Part shown: one piece after another, positions 1 to 11,744 of the stretch
Layout: each line of letters opens with the position of its first letter
How positions within the stretch are numbered: the first letter of the stretch is position 1
Assembly: GCF_000182925.2 (NCBI RefSeq)
Contig: NC_026504.1
Location: 4,464,001 to 4,528,000 of the forward strand
Length of the DNA: 64,000 bases
Source: Neurospora crassa OR74A
Lineage: Eukaryota > Ascomycota > Sordariomycetes > Sordariales > Sordariaceae
Direction of reading: 5' to 3'
Made by a program: the position numbers and the translations under genes
The notes under the pieces: model-generated
What the model was told of the DNA's origin: nothing
Databases searched by the model: none
What the model saw: only the letters and a program-made list of their open reading frames with translations

Positions 1-841
1 TTCGGTCTAGAATTGAAACAATGGAACGTGGCGAGAGGTTAAAAAGCAGGAGGCGAAGTGGGAGATAATCTCACTTAATCCACAAAGTTAACTGCCACAG
101 TCACTGCCCGGTGTCTGCCGTTGAAACACATGCTGCTTCATGGCGATGTGTCAGCAAGGATTGTACACTCGCCATTATCAACTCACGGCAGATCACGTTT
201 CTCTTCAAAGCTTCTTAGTTACTTGCTGTACTCAGTCTGCTGTGAAATTTTCCTGACTTCGACATGGTCTGAAGTGTAGCCAATGTAGAAAGGAAGGATT
301 AACCCGACCAGGAAAACAGAGGTTGAGTTGATGAGGAAGGAACGTAGGGAAAGCAGGAACTACGAATACTATATGAAACTTGTGTGCAACCAACTGCGGG
401 AAGGCACGGGCGAAGAAAACCCCTAATCACAGAAGTGACCACCAGCTCTGATGATCCTGCTTGTTGTAGAACCTCCTCAAAGGGCGGTCATTTTCACAAT
501 GCAGAGGGAAACAACAAGCAGAGTATCGCCACCTCGGCGCTTTGTTTCCTGTTTTTTTTTTTTTTTTTTTTTTTTTTGATACTCCCTAAGATGGTCCCTC
601 CAGCCATGTTCTCCTGATGATGAGTACATTCTAGTCTTTGGATGCACCAGTTATCGAAGCCTTTTCTTCCCTGCCTTCTCTTGACTGTGAGCCTAGCAGT
701 AACCCCTCAAATCCGAGCCCTTCTTTCCCGTATCATGCTTCTTAATTCCAACGCTAACCCGGCATCTGGCTTTCCTTCCCCTTCCTCCTCAACTCTTCAG
801 TTCTTTCTCCCTTCATCCAGCATATCCCACCTAATCATCAC
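1..841. other. Gene-free stretch with long poly-T tract
   Basis: This is the region downstream of the minus-strand gene that ends at 842. I see no convincing coding region. A run of 26 T lies at 552-577; on the minus strand it reads as poly-A and is far enough from the stop codon to be outside the likely 3' UTR. Confidence 0.5.
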
Positions 842-2151
842 TCACAACCCCAATTTCTCCTCACGTTCCCTCAATGCCTTCTCCCTTTCACTCATCTCCT
901 TCTCCTGCAACTCAAGCGCCATCTCCTGTGCTTTGAGTCTAAGCTTCTCAAGCTTATTCCTCTCATCGATTCCCATCAGTTCCATCTGTTTGGCCATCAA
1001 GAGGAATGTGCGGTCACCCATCTTCTCTTCATACTCGTTAAGGAAATCTGCGTGTTCACAAACCTTCTTCTCACCTTTGGCGAGTTCTTTAGCTGCCTCT
1101 TCGGACAATGAAGGGTATATCTCGCGAAGATCAATTGCTCGATCGTTGATCCACTTCTCACCTTCAGCGTCTTCTTCGGCATGCGCTTCGGGAATTGAAG
1201 AAGATGGGATTGGGGCGGCCCTCTGATGGACTCGGGGGGAAATAAGTGGGAAGTCACTGGGCAGAGCCTGATCATGGTCTGACGGGGCGGTTGAGGTTCG
1301 GAGGCGTCCCATAAAGAGCATGTGGTTGGCGTCTTGGATCAGAGCGCCCTCGTGCGACATGACCCAGTAGCAGTCGAGGATTTCCTTGAGGCGGATATGC
1401 TGTTTGACGACATTCTGGAGATCTTGGAATAAGATCTTTTTGTCAGCGTCTGAGAGTTCGTCTCCGGTCTCTTGTCCCTCTGTTGCCTTGTTCTCCGCCT
1501 TCTCCTCTGTTTTCTCCTCGGCCTCCTCTTCCGCTCCCTCTTCTGCTTTTTCGTCTGCTTTCCTTTGCGCTCCTTCTCCTGCTGTTTCGGTTGCTCTTCC
1601 TCGCCGTCTTGCTCTTCCAGGCATGTAATCTTCTCACGGTCACTCTCTGGATTAACATGCATCTTGATAATAGACATGTAGTCCTGTACCGCCATCATAT
1701 GTTCCTGCATCATGGCGCGAACAATCACCTCGAGGAGTGGATACTTCTGTGCGTTGACGAAGTAGTCGGTCACCCACTTGGGGTTGCGGCTCCAGAAATC
1801 TTGGAGATGTGGGGGTTGAAACATTTTGAGGGTCGGTCGTTCAGGTGCCTTGGACTCTGGCTCTTGTTCTGATTGGACTTTGCATCTTTCCTGGGAGTCA
1901 TGTTGCGATGTTGAAGCCTCAGGTTGCGATTTCTTCTCTGATTCAGGCTTATTATGTGCTCTGTGGGGTTTGTCTTTACAAGGTTGGTTCTCCTGAACAA
2001 CGTACTCCGTAGCCCATTTGACTAGTTCTTTGAGGTTTTTGCCCCAGGGGGGTTGGCAAGACGGAGGATTGTTGAGGAGACGCTCAACATCTCTCCGAGC
2101 TTCCTGGCGCTTTGTGTCTTCCAGAAGTCTCACGACCTCTGAGAAATCCAT
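842..2151 (-). CDS. Hypothetical charged coiled-coil protein, two overlapping frames
   Basis: I do not recognise this protein. It starts at the ATG at 2151 (MDFSEVVRLLED...) and its first frame stays open to 1339. A second frame on the same strand is open from at least 1624 to the stop at 842 and carries the more protein-like C-terminus (KKILFQDLQNVV..., later REKALREREEKLGL). The two parts look like one protein joined inside a purine-rich, Glu/Lys/Arg-coding tract. One possible join is a small intron with a GTGAGA donor at 1637 and a CAG acceptor at 1582 (56 bp). That gives 514 + 740 nt, or 417 residues, but the intron has no good branch site. The alternative is a one-base frameshift. The N-terminal half has a Trp-rich helical region and the C-terminal 80 residues look like coiled coil. 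No family could be named. Confidence 0.5.
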
Positions 2152-3271
2152 ACTGATAGTTGTCTTGGATAGATTGGCTTGAAGTTTGATGTAAATGACC
2201 AAAGGCTCTCGATTATTGATGCTTGTATTGGGTTCTTATTGTTTCCCTGATAATGGTGAAAGAACAGAGGAAGACTAGTACGAGGGCATGCTATATAGAT
2301 AGGTAATTTTTCCAGTACGTTTCTTCTTTTTTTTTCCATTGCGTTTGCAAGTAGCTGTCACTGCCCCATAATATTCGCGAGTTGCACATTCTTATTTGGA
2401 TGAGCTGGCTGTTTGGAACCGTAACCAGAGCCCAGGGAAGGATGAAATGTCATTGATGCCACAACAAACCACTTGCTACTCGGAGCATGAATCACGTCTC
2501 TCGGAGAGTGAAGATTCCTAAGCTTCTAGTGCTGTAAACATCCACCAAGAACGGACAGTAACATGGCGTAAGGAGAAACAGTCGGTGTATGTGAGATAGA
2601 CACCCTACAACGGGCTGCAGTGCAAGGAATACTTGTTTGTATGGATCCTGAAGGAACTGAAGACGAACGGAGGGCGGTTGAAGTTTGGGAGATCAAGGAC
2701 TACAGAGAATTCAAAACCTTTGCAGTGTGTTATTTGGGTGCTATGAGAGCAGACAGGCTATTTCCTAACCCTGGGTATTCTTTGGTCCTTTTACGTCCCA
2801 TCCAGTAGTATTCAGCGTTGGCGGTTGATAGTCATGGGGGGTTTCGTTTGTAGGTTTCAACTTCCGTTGACAGCGGTAAAACATAGTCGTCTGAAATTAG
2901 GAGTGAGGCCATCGAGAGTTTGCAAATCTGTGACCTATGGCATGCCAGTTGCTTCAATGACTGACAACGACCGAGACAGAGCAAACCGAGCGAGGATCCA
3001 TAAGTGATGGGCGAGGCTCCTCTGTGCCACATTGAAAATGAATTTGTCGCACACATTGTGTATATAGCCGCAAGGTCAGGTACCTCGGCGAGCGGGTTGA
3101 AAACCGTAATCATCTAAGTCATTCTCCATCACCCCTTGAAGCACGAGGTACTTTCGAAAAACCTCTACCTTTTCCCATCTTTCTTTGTACTAACATCCAA
3201 CGGCCGAAGTAATCATTGGCATAGACCACACCTTCAAACCACTTATATCCTTTCAAAAACAACCAGTCGAG
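2152..3271. other. Intergenic region between divergent genes
   Basis: This lies between the 5' ends of the minus-strand gene at 842-2151 and the plus-strand gene at 3272, so it must hold both promoters. A 55-codon ATG frame at 2641-2808 is open but unsupported. A TATA-like stretch (cttatatcc) lies about 30 bp before the ATG at 3272. Confidence 0.4.
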
Positions 3272-3604
3272 ATGCCTCGGCACTCTTCAATTTTCCCCGG
3301 CGACACTCCAAGCCTGCAAGAGCTAGAGAGACGATATAGAATCGCCCGGCACGATCTAAGGGAGGAAACTGAACGCCGTGAGCGCCTGGAGAGGTTAATC
3401 GAAAGACGCAGCGAGCTCGTCTCGAATTATCTGGAAGAGCAGAAGGAAAGGGCAAGGACCAGGGCCGACACGCTATGGCAGAGGAACCCTTCACATGATG
3501 GCTCAGACGAGTGGGTGGAGTTCCATAAAGCTTTGGCTCTCGAAGCATTCATCAAAAGGACGATCAGAGCTTTGGGGCCTGCGATGAGGTCACCTCCGCA
3601 GTAG
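3272..3604 (+). CDS. Small hypothetical coiled-coil protein
   Basis: This is an uninterrupted 110-residue frame starting with ATG in a reasonable context (gtcgagATGCC). Residues about 13-65 are dense in Glu, Arg and Leu (for example RRERLERLIERR) and should form an amphipathic helix or coiled coil. There is no signal peptide or membrane segment. A TATA-like sequence lies about 30 bp upstream. I do not recognise a family and cannot assign a function. The heptad-like composition and promoter-like upstream sequence favour a real gene over chance, but transcript evidence is absent. Confidence 0.5.
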   Translation: MPRHSSIFPGDTPSLQELERRYRIARHDLREETERRERLERLIERRSELVSNYLEEQKERARTRADTLWQRNPSHDGSDEWVEFHKALALEAFIKRTIRALGPAMRSPPQ

Positions 3605-5025
3605 GGCTGGCTAGACTTGCCCGCGAGCGTGAAATGGTGATAATAAAAAAAGAAGCGTAGTGGTTCTTGGGTTCTTTCGGCGTACCTTTCGAGGCCGTGG
3701 TCAAACTTTGTTCCGACTTACATGATGCCAAAGTGATGGTGTTTCGTTATCGTCTTTTGATGTGTGGGCACAGTGACATGAGTGGCCTGTTGGTGCGTTC
3801 TGGTGGGTTACGCTAGGTTGGGCTACTTTAATCGCATCAAAGTCAGTTGACTGTTGGCGAATGTGTTGTCCGAGTTTCAGCCAAAGACACGAGAAAAGCT
3901 AAAGGATGGGTCGCATTAGGCTCGAGGCCTTATATAGTTCGTTATCTTGGTTGGAGTCGTGGTGTATGGTTGCATTCACGGCTTGAGTTGAGGATGTGTT
4001 GAAAAAAGAGTCCAAGATGGTGGAATGTCTATACGGAGTTGAAGTCGGGAGATTTGCGCCATGACGGTTGTCCGGGCCGGCACTGGTACGTAACAGCGTG
4101 CCATGGCTCGAGTGGGTCCTGGGCTGCGAGACAAAGCCGGGGCTCGGGCAGCCGTTCAGCCCTGCCAAGATCCAGCTCCGGAGACGCTATCGGGCGTGGC
4201 GGGGCTCCTTCAGTTGGCCAGCCCGGACTCGCTTGCGATGAGACGGGAAATGCTCGAGAATGGTACGTAGCGAATGAAACTAGAACTCTGAAAGTCAATC
4301 CCTTAATACGCTGTTTATCAAATCGTCCCCTGTTGTGAAACACCCGTCCCATTATTGCAGTGGATGATGTGCGGGTGGTGTAGCTGGGCGGCCGAGGCAG
4401 TTGAGATTTGTGCACGGACCAGTATAATGAGCTATGTATGGAAATCACTCTACGCTAATTGCTCATCGAGTTAGCGCTGCGGGGCCGCACCTTAACTGCC
4501 TTGCCTGCCCCTTGTCTTGTCTGTAACAGGACCGGCGCCAGGAAATGGTGGCATGGGCGCAGCAACATACACTACGTAGAGGATTCGACATGGCCGCATA
4601 CCTCAATGTATCCGTACACCAGACAGAACTCGACCTTCAAATTCGTGACATGTACACATTCTCTCCGGGCCTGCCTTTCATCCACCCCAACATTTGGCCT
4701 AGTCCGCAACGCTGACACTTTCCTTGTCGCCGACAGAGACTCTGTTTTCATTGCGCGGCCAACTTCCCGACGATCGCCCCTAAACACATCCACATACGTA
4801 CGGCTGTTCCGGACTGGTCATTCTGCCGACTGAAACAGAAGAAATCTTGATAGATTCGCCCTAATTCTACACTTAGCAAAGCTCAGCTAGCTTGAACCCA
4901 CACGTGCGTGCTGTCTTTCTGCCCGAACCCAACAAGCCCACGTTCGGCTTCCCAATCAACACTTGCGACTCGGCACTGCACTTTGTATCAACGCCTACCG
5001 CGCCGTCCTCGCTCCAGTCTTTTGC
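3605..5025. other. Intergenic region, no gene seen
   Basis: About 1.4 kb separates the small coiled-coil gene from the VPS9 gene on the same strand. Open frames here are short, lack splice signals and show no recognisable protein. It should contain the VPS9 promoter and 5' UTR; C/T-rich sequence precedes the ATG at 5026. Confidence 0.4.
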
Positions 5026-7446
5026 ATGTCGCCTCACGACCAGACATCCGTTTCCGAGAGCCAGCTTGGCATCCCCCCAAATGCCCCTACGCATGCCGCC
5101 GATTCCGAGCAAGACGTAGTAGTCGCGTCATTGACGCCCGCGACTGCCTCTGACCCGAGTACAGTGGACCGAGAGGATGCGAACGACACCCAACATGAAG
5201 AGACCGACTTGATGTCTTCGGTTGCTACCCTAAAGCCCACCACCTCTCCCACCACAACAACTGCCACGCAGTACCTTACGATTGAATCTCGGACGTACAT
5301 CGACCCCACTCCATCCACCCCGGCCGTCTCGCAACCTCCTTCTCGAAGCCCCTCTACAGCTCCTCCGCGGTCGAGACGTGGCTCCGGCTCCGACGGCGTA
5401 TCACCCACTAGGTCGGATGTCGCATGCGATGATAAGAAATATGCAAGTGACGACGAGCGTGAGAGCGGGTCCAGGTCCGAGCTGCAGAGCATCATGGAGC
5501 AGTTCAGCGAAGGAGGTGGAGGTCCCGGCGCAGAGGAAGTCATGAGCCCCAGGTTAGAGATGGCGTCGCCTTTGCTGGCCAGTCCCGCACAGTATCCGCC
5601 CCGCAAATCGAGCCTCGAACCACTTGCTCCCTCCATGGTCCAACAACTCCAGGACTTGCAAGGCTTAAGCTTGTCAAGCACATCTTCTGCGACGTCGCCT
5701 TTGAAGGAAAAGGGCAGGGAAGAGTTGGCTCCCCCAGTCCCCCCAAAAGACGACTCGTTCCATACCGGTGGCGGTCCATCACAGGCTCAAAAACGCCACA
5801 GCATTCAGAGCCTGGAAACGCCAATGTCTCCCACGACCTCACTTCATCGCCCTCCTCCTCCCGAGCCAGAGCCCGAGCCGCCGTTACCGTTCGATTTCCA
5901 TCGCTTCGTCGAACAGCTCCGAAACAAAAAGGCCGATCCTGTTGCAAGATACCTAAAGTCTTTCCTGTTCGAATTTGGGAAGAGGCAATGGATGGTCCAT
6001 GAGCAGGTCAAAATCATCAGCGACTTCCTCGCATTCATTTCAAACAAAATGGCACAGTGCGAGGTATGGAGGAGCGTGTCAGATGCCGAGTTCGACAATG
6101 CCAGGGAAGGGATGGAGAAGCTTGTCATGAACCGGCTCTATACCCAAACCTTCTCTCCCGCAATACCTCCACCACAACCGATTCCCGGCGCCAAAAACAA
6201 GGGGCGGCGTGGGGAACGGCCAATGGGACCAGGACGACGTGGACAGCACCAGGAAGATGTTGAACGGGATGAGGTCCTTTCTCAAAAGATCAACATTTAC
6301 CACTGGGTAAAAGAGGAACATCTCGATATTCCTCCGGTTAGTGAAAGCGGCAAACGCTTCCTCAAGCTGGCACAACAAGGTGAAAACGATCATGGCTTCT
6401 CAATGTGTGGCTATCGCTGACAAAACCGCAGAGCTCCTGAAGATCAAGTCATACCGCGCACCGCGAGACAAGATAATATGTGTCTTGAACTGCTGCAAGG
6501 TTATATTTGGTCTCCTTAAACACTCAAAATCGGACGGGTCGGCGGACTCGTTCATGCCGATGCTCATTTATGTTGTGCTCCAAGCCAACCCAGAACACTT
6601 GGTGTCTAATGTCCAATACATCCTCAGATTCCGCAATCAAGACAAGCTCGGCGGAGAAGCCGGCTACTACCTCTCCTCTCTAGTAAGTTACTGGCACGAC
6701 GCTGTCCGATTCTGACGTACTAACCTTCTCTAGATGGGAGCAATTCAGTTCATTGAGAACATGGATCGAACGACACTCACCATTACGGACGAGGAGTTTG
6801 AGAAGAACGTCGAGGCGGCAGTGTCTGCCATTGCGGAAAAGCATAGGGCCGAGTCACCTCCACCTCCAGAGCAGTCTGAGAAGTCAGCCGCCGTGCCAAT
6901 GCTGAGTGCGGGAGAGTCATCACAAGTCCGGGCCTCACTTGATATTGGCGATCCTGCAACGCCGCGCCGGTCTAGCTCTTCCAATGAGGCCAGAGAAAGC
7001 AGTGAATATGGTGCGAACGAGGAAAAGGCGGCTATAGCAGGACTACTAAGCACGATCCAGAAGCCTTTGAGCACCATCGGTCGATTCTTCTCTGACGAAG
7101 GGGCATCTTCGTCAGCAGACCAAGATGTCCATAGCCCAGCCCACACGCCTCTACCAGAGCAGGAAGCTCGTCGTCAGAGATTATCTGCTGAAGAGGCGGC
7201 TGCAAGACAAGCTAGTGCCGAAGCTGCTGAGGCACAACGACTGTTCCGTGCTGAACATGCCAACGTAGTGGAAACACTCGCAGGCATGTTTCCGGATCTC
7301 GATCGCGAAGTAATCAGCGATGTGGTATATCAAAAGGAAGGAAGGTGAGTATTCCTGTCCCTTTTCACATAATCCGAGGAGGTTAGCTCACGCTTTCTCG
7401 TAGGGTTGGTTTGGCCGTCGATGCTTGTCTCGCCCTGTCAGCATAA
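5026..7446 (+). CDS. VPS9-CUE domain Rab5 guanine nucleotide exchange factor
   Basis: This is an ortholog of yeast Vps9, which activates Rab5/Vps21 GTPases on endosomes and supports vacuolar sorting. Four exons are inferred: 5026-6379, 6432-6682, 6734-7344 and 7404-7446. The introns are 52, 51 and 59 bp; branch sites include CTGAC at 6415 and TACTAAC near 6718. The product is 752 residues. Residues 1-295 are a disordered Ser/Pro-rich tail. The helical bundle plus VPS9 core runs from about 300 to 560 and includes the family signature around DSFMPMLIYVVLQANPEHL with its conserved Asp and Tyr. A 25-residue basic insert (about 395-420) lies in the core. The last 45 residues form a ubiquitin-binding CUE domain with the MFP motif, completed only by the short last exon. 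It is longer than yeast Vps9 (451 aa) because of the N-terminal tail. The start is the first ATG in frame. Confidence 0.9.
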
Positions 7447-7885
7447 TAAAATGGTCAAAGACTTGCAAAGGTGGAAGTTGGCTTGGCTGAGGCCAGACCA
7501 GGAAAAACTGGACATCATCCTTTCATGGAGCACTCGACGAGAATGCAGCAGTCCATTACACGCTCGCAATGCGTATTGACGCCCTGGAGGGCTCAATGAT
7601 TGAGTCTTGACATTGAGGTGCTGGGAGTATGTGAACATACGGTTGGGGGTCATTGAATTAATACAGCCTGAGATACCACTTATCAATACATGATTAGAGA
7701 CCATTTATTTAAACTTTTTGATACCATGGGCTGGTGGTGCCTTTGTTCGCCGTCTGCTACCCTATTGTGTGTTGCGTTCCGTGTTCGGCTCAAACATAAG
7801 GAATTTTCACCCTGGTTATGACTCATTCAGCCATCCACGCCATCTTAAGGCTTGTCCTTAGACAATAATCCAACAACAGTTGAAA
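7447..7885. other. Short intergenic spacer
   Basis: This stretch lies between the VPS9 stop codon and the initiator tRNA gene. It should contain the VPS9 3' UTR. I see no other gene. Confidence 0.5.
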
Positions 7886-7957
7886 AGCTGCATGGCGCAG
7901 CGGAAGCGCGCCGGGCTCATAACCCGGAGGTCACTCGATCGAAACGAGTTGCAGCTA
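7886..7957 (+). tRNA. Initiator tRNA-Met (CAU)
   Basis: The 72 nt fold into a full cloverleaf without an intron. The acceptor arm AGCTGCA pairs with TGCAGCT, the D stem is GCGC/GCGC, and the anticodon stem CCGGG/CCCGG holds loop CTCATAA with anticodon CAT. The T stem is ACTCG/CGAGT with loop ATCGAAA. The A1:U72 pair, three G:C pairs next to the anticodon loop and the A-starting T loop are hallmarks of the eukaryotic initiator rather than the elongator. The CCA end is not encoded, as expected. A run of seven T follows at 7966-7972 as the RNA polymerase III terminator. Confidence 0.96.
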
Positions 7958-7965
7958 AAATATTC

Positions 7966-7972
7966 TTTTTTT
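7966..7972 (+). terminator. RNA polymerase III T-run terminator
   Basis: Seven T residues begin 8 bp after the discriminator base of the initiator tRNA-Met. This is the standard Pol III stop signal. Confidence 0.8.
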
Positions 7973-8389
7973 CTTAACTTCTGTCCTTCGGTGTCGAAGG
8001 TCGCGCGATCTGTTTTTCTTGTCTCGGGATTTCCTGTATTCTTTTTCATTCTTTTTGGTTATTCTCGTTTGCGTGGCGCTTTCTGCTTCCAATCCTACAT
8101 CCATCAGACCACTCACTTCCAGTAACCACATGATCAACAATCTCATGTCCGAGGGCCTTCTTCCTGACTGACATTCATGCATCTTGTTGACGCGGTTGAA
8201 TGCGGCTCGCAAGTTTCAATCCGCTGACTAAGCACGTCAACGCACCTACAACGCACGGACGTCCAATGCACATATTGGCCTGCGTTCAGTTGCTGGGCCA
8301 AATCTCAACTGCACGACAGCTTCTCACCCCTCTTAACCCCTCCATTTTTCTGTGTTGTTCATTCCCACCATCATCCGTCTCTGCCCACA

Positions 8390-10467
8390 ATGTGCGGCAT
8401 CCACGCCGTCCTCACCCCCCCAGGCGTCACCCACATCGTCTCTTCAGACTTGACTCGCTGTCTCTGCAACCGCGGTCCAGATTACCTCGGCCAGGTTGAG
8501 AGGCGCGTCACCTCTTCAACCAACGACGACTCAACGGACTGCTGGACATTAAAGCTCACATCCACCGTCCTCGCCCTTCGCGGCGATCACGTCGCTAAAC
8601 AACCGCTCTCCGACCTGGACACGGACAAAGGCTCCGTGCTCTGCTGGAATGGCGAGGCTTGGCGCATCAATGGTGAACCCGTCAGTGGCAACGATGGAGA
8701 GGAGATTTGGCGGATGCTGAGGGGAGTGGAAGCTAATGCTTCTGTGACTACTACTATTCCTATTTTGATGGAAGAGGAGAAGGAAGAGCATATCCTGGAT
8801 GTCTTCCGAGCCATTGAAGGTCCGTTTGCCTTTGTCTACTGGCATGAGGCGAGCCGGAAAGTCTTCTTTGGTAGGGACCGGCTGGGAAGGAGGTCGCTTA
8901 TGATGAAGAGGGATGAGCGGACTGGAGAGGTGGTGTTATCGAGTGTTGCGGAGGGGTTAAGCGGTGGTGATGCCAACGCCAACGGGTGGAAGGAGGTGGA
9001 GGCTGATGGGATTTATGTGCTTGATTTGGGCATGTTGCCTTCGTCAGGTGAGGGTGTAACATCCGCGGTGTTGCAGCCGGTACGAAGGGATTGGATCAAG
9101 GGTGTTGACCCCGCCGAGTTTGTGAGTACCTTGCGTTGCCGTCTGTGACTTTTCCTGTGTTGTTAAATTTCGAATACGCGCGGCATGGCTATATCATGGG
9201 TAAGGGTGTTGTTCAAACTCACTACTCTCTCTCTACAGGTTTCCAGCATCGGCAGATTCAACAAGTCTCTCCCACCCGCCTCGGGCTACGCGCCACTGTC
9301 AATAACTTCCCCCTCGGTAGCTGCGCTGAAGCAACAACTTATCAACTCCCTGTCTCTGCGTGTTCTCAACATTCCGCAGCCTCCGAATGCAGACAGAGTA
9401 GCACACGACACTCGCGTCGCGGTTCTCTTCTCCGGAGGTTTGGATTGCACTGTCCTTGCGAGACTAGCACACGAGGTTATGGACCCGGAGCAAGGGATCG
9501 ATCTCCTGAACGTGGCGTTCGAAAACCCGCGCGTTGTGGCCCAGCTCCGCAAGGATCATGCCAAGAACAACGGTCCCAATGGTGAAGTCGATGTCGACAG
9601 CATCGATTTCTACGAGGCCTGTCCCGACAGAATTACTGGCAGAAAGTCGTTCGCCGAGCTGCAGAGAGTCTGTCCTGGACGGGCCTTCCGGTTTGTAGCT
9701 GTAAGTTGTCATTTGTCCCTTTGGTTTCCCGTCCACTATGTTTCATTCGCACCGATCCATCCCTCTCTAACATATCACTTTCCCCTACTCACCAGGTAAA
9801 CGTCCCTTATACCAAAACCCTTTCCCACCGCCAACAGGTGATCTCCCTCATCTATCCGCACAACACCGAAATGGATCTCTCCATCGGCTACGCCCTCTAC
9901 TTCGCCGCGCGCGGCCAAGGCGCATGCACCCACCTGGACGGGCGGGTGGAGGAGGAGTACACCTCCCCGGCCCGCGTCCTTCTGTCCGGCTTGGGAGCCG
10001 ACGAACTCTTCGGTGGTTATTCCCGCCACCCGTCCGCCTATGAGAGGGCCGGATATGCCGGTCTTGTTGATGAACTCTTGCTAGACGTGGGTCGTCTGGG
10101 CAAGCGGAACCTTGGTCGGGATGATCGGGCCATGTCTCACTGGAGTAAGGAGGTGAGGTTTCCTTATCTGGACGAGAGACTGGTGAAGTGGGCCATGGAC
10201 ACTCCGGCGTGGGAGAAGTGTGACTTTGAGAACGAGGGAGGGGAAGTCGAACCTGGTAAGCGAGTTCTGAGGCTGCTTGCTCTGGAATTGAGTATGGAAG
10301 GCGTGGCGAAGGAGAAGAAAAGGGCTGTAAGTTTGATAACTTTTTCTTGGGCTCATCGTGATGAAAAAAAGAATTTCTGACTGACGCCTACGACACAGAT
10401 TCAATTCGGCGCAAGAACCGCCAAGATGGAAAGCGGAAGGGTAAAAGGAACCACCCTGATCTCCTGA
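8390..10467 (+). CDS. Asparagine synthetase domain-containing protein (ASNSD1 type)
   Basis: This is a two-domain protein. It has an N-terminal class II glutamine amidotransferase domain starting MCGI, with Cys2 as the expected nucleophile, and a C-terminal asparagine-synthetase-like ATP-pyrophosphatase domain with the PP-loop SGGLDC at residues 309-314. Later motifs include LSGLGADELFGGYSRH and the helix around RFPYLDERLVKWA. Four exons are inferred: 8390-9121, 9239-9700, 9796-10326 and 10399-10467. Introns are 117, 95 and 72 bp with GTGAGT or GTAAGT donors; all are phase 0. The product is 597 residues. The closest known relatives are human ASNSD1 and yeast YML096W, whose substrate is not established, so true asparagine synthesis should not be assumed. 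The start is fixed by the need for Cys at position 2. Confidence 0.9.
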
Positions 10468-11744
10468 AATCACAATCCTAGTGACTGAGTTCAGTCCACC
10501 TACTCAACGGCTTGCTTCCAAATCCGAATCCGAGAATAGTCCAAGACCTCTTAGAACCTTGCGGTGATGATTTTTACAGATACTTCCGAGTCACCGGTCC
10601 AACCAGATCCGACAACCCTTGCTTGTTGCAGGGCTTGCGAATTTGCTGGGCTCCGTGTCGTCGTGGTTTTGGTTTTGTTGCAGGATCGAAGCCCTTCCCG
10701 GGGCTCGGCTCGCTTGCCTCTCCTTGCTAGTGCAGTTGTCTTTTTTTTGCAATTCTAATTGCTCTCGACAATGATGTACAAAAGGCAGATCTGAGCTTGG
10801 TTAAAGGGGGTCTTTGGATGGGTTCGGACTTTGGAAGCATGCACTACAGGCAAGATGGGAGAAAGCTGTTAGTGCAGCGCTCCTCACCTTTGTTTACTTA
10901 CGTAGTCGAGATAGCATATTCTACTGTATATAAGCAATTTCACCATGAGGATCATTACTTCACTGCCAGAATTATACGAGCTACAATGGTAAACCCACCC
11001 ATATGGCCTGCTTCGCTAGAAAGACAGCATGCAAACAAACTCCATATTTAAAGATAAAGTGGTAAGTGGCTGAAGAGCCGACAGCATGCAAGTCACCTCA
11101 CGTTATCACATAATGAAGATAATCGATACACTCACGTTTCATGAAAGAAGGCGATAATGGGCGTAATGTCCGCTCATCGGGTCTGTTTCATATGTCAGCT
11201 AGGAGGAACACGCAACTCCAAGACTGTATATACATATCCTTACAACAACAATCTCGAGGTCCCTTCTGCCGGTGATTTTGGTATCGTTCTCAAGTCCCGG
11301 TTTTGTCTGATATCTCCGTCCGTACCGAACGTCCCAATCTCCTATGCCGTTGCGAGCGGTTTGGATCCATTTTCCCGATACCCGCTCAACGGCGATCGTC
11401 GTGCTTCGGATGGGCCGTCCGCCCAAAGCTTCTTCGGACTTTATATGATGCCGATTCAGATCGCCGTTGGACGAAGGCCAATGACCGGATCATGATCTGG
11501 TCCTCAACACAATTTCTGGGGATTGTGTATTCCCCCTTCCACCTTCTTTCTACCAGTAAGCCCTCCTGCAAAAGTTACGTGACTTTGTGGGGACGTCCGA
11601 GAAGCCGAATTGGGGCTGAACATGACCCAAATAATGACAGGAAACTCCGTAAACGCCAAGCATATTTTCCCGATCCCCGATCAAATCCGAACGTGGGTGT
11701 AGAATAACCGTTCATCTGAAGCAATACCAGAAGAGTAAAACAAA
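10468..11744. other. Intergenic region with an 11-bp inverted repeat
   Basis: This region separates the convergent 3' ends of the ASNSD1-type gene and the Prp11 gene. No coding region is convincing. CAACGGCGATC at 11387-11397 recurs inverted at 11459-11469, about 60 bp apart; the significance is unknown. Confidence 0.4.

Noticed and set aside
2641-2808. 55-codon ATG frame on the plus strand
   Set aside because: Open but short, with no recognisable motif and no supporting promoter or homology.
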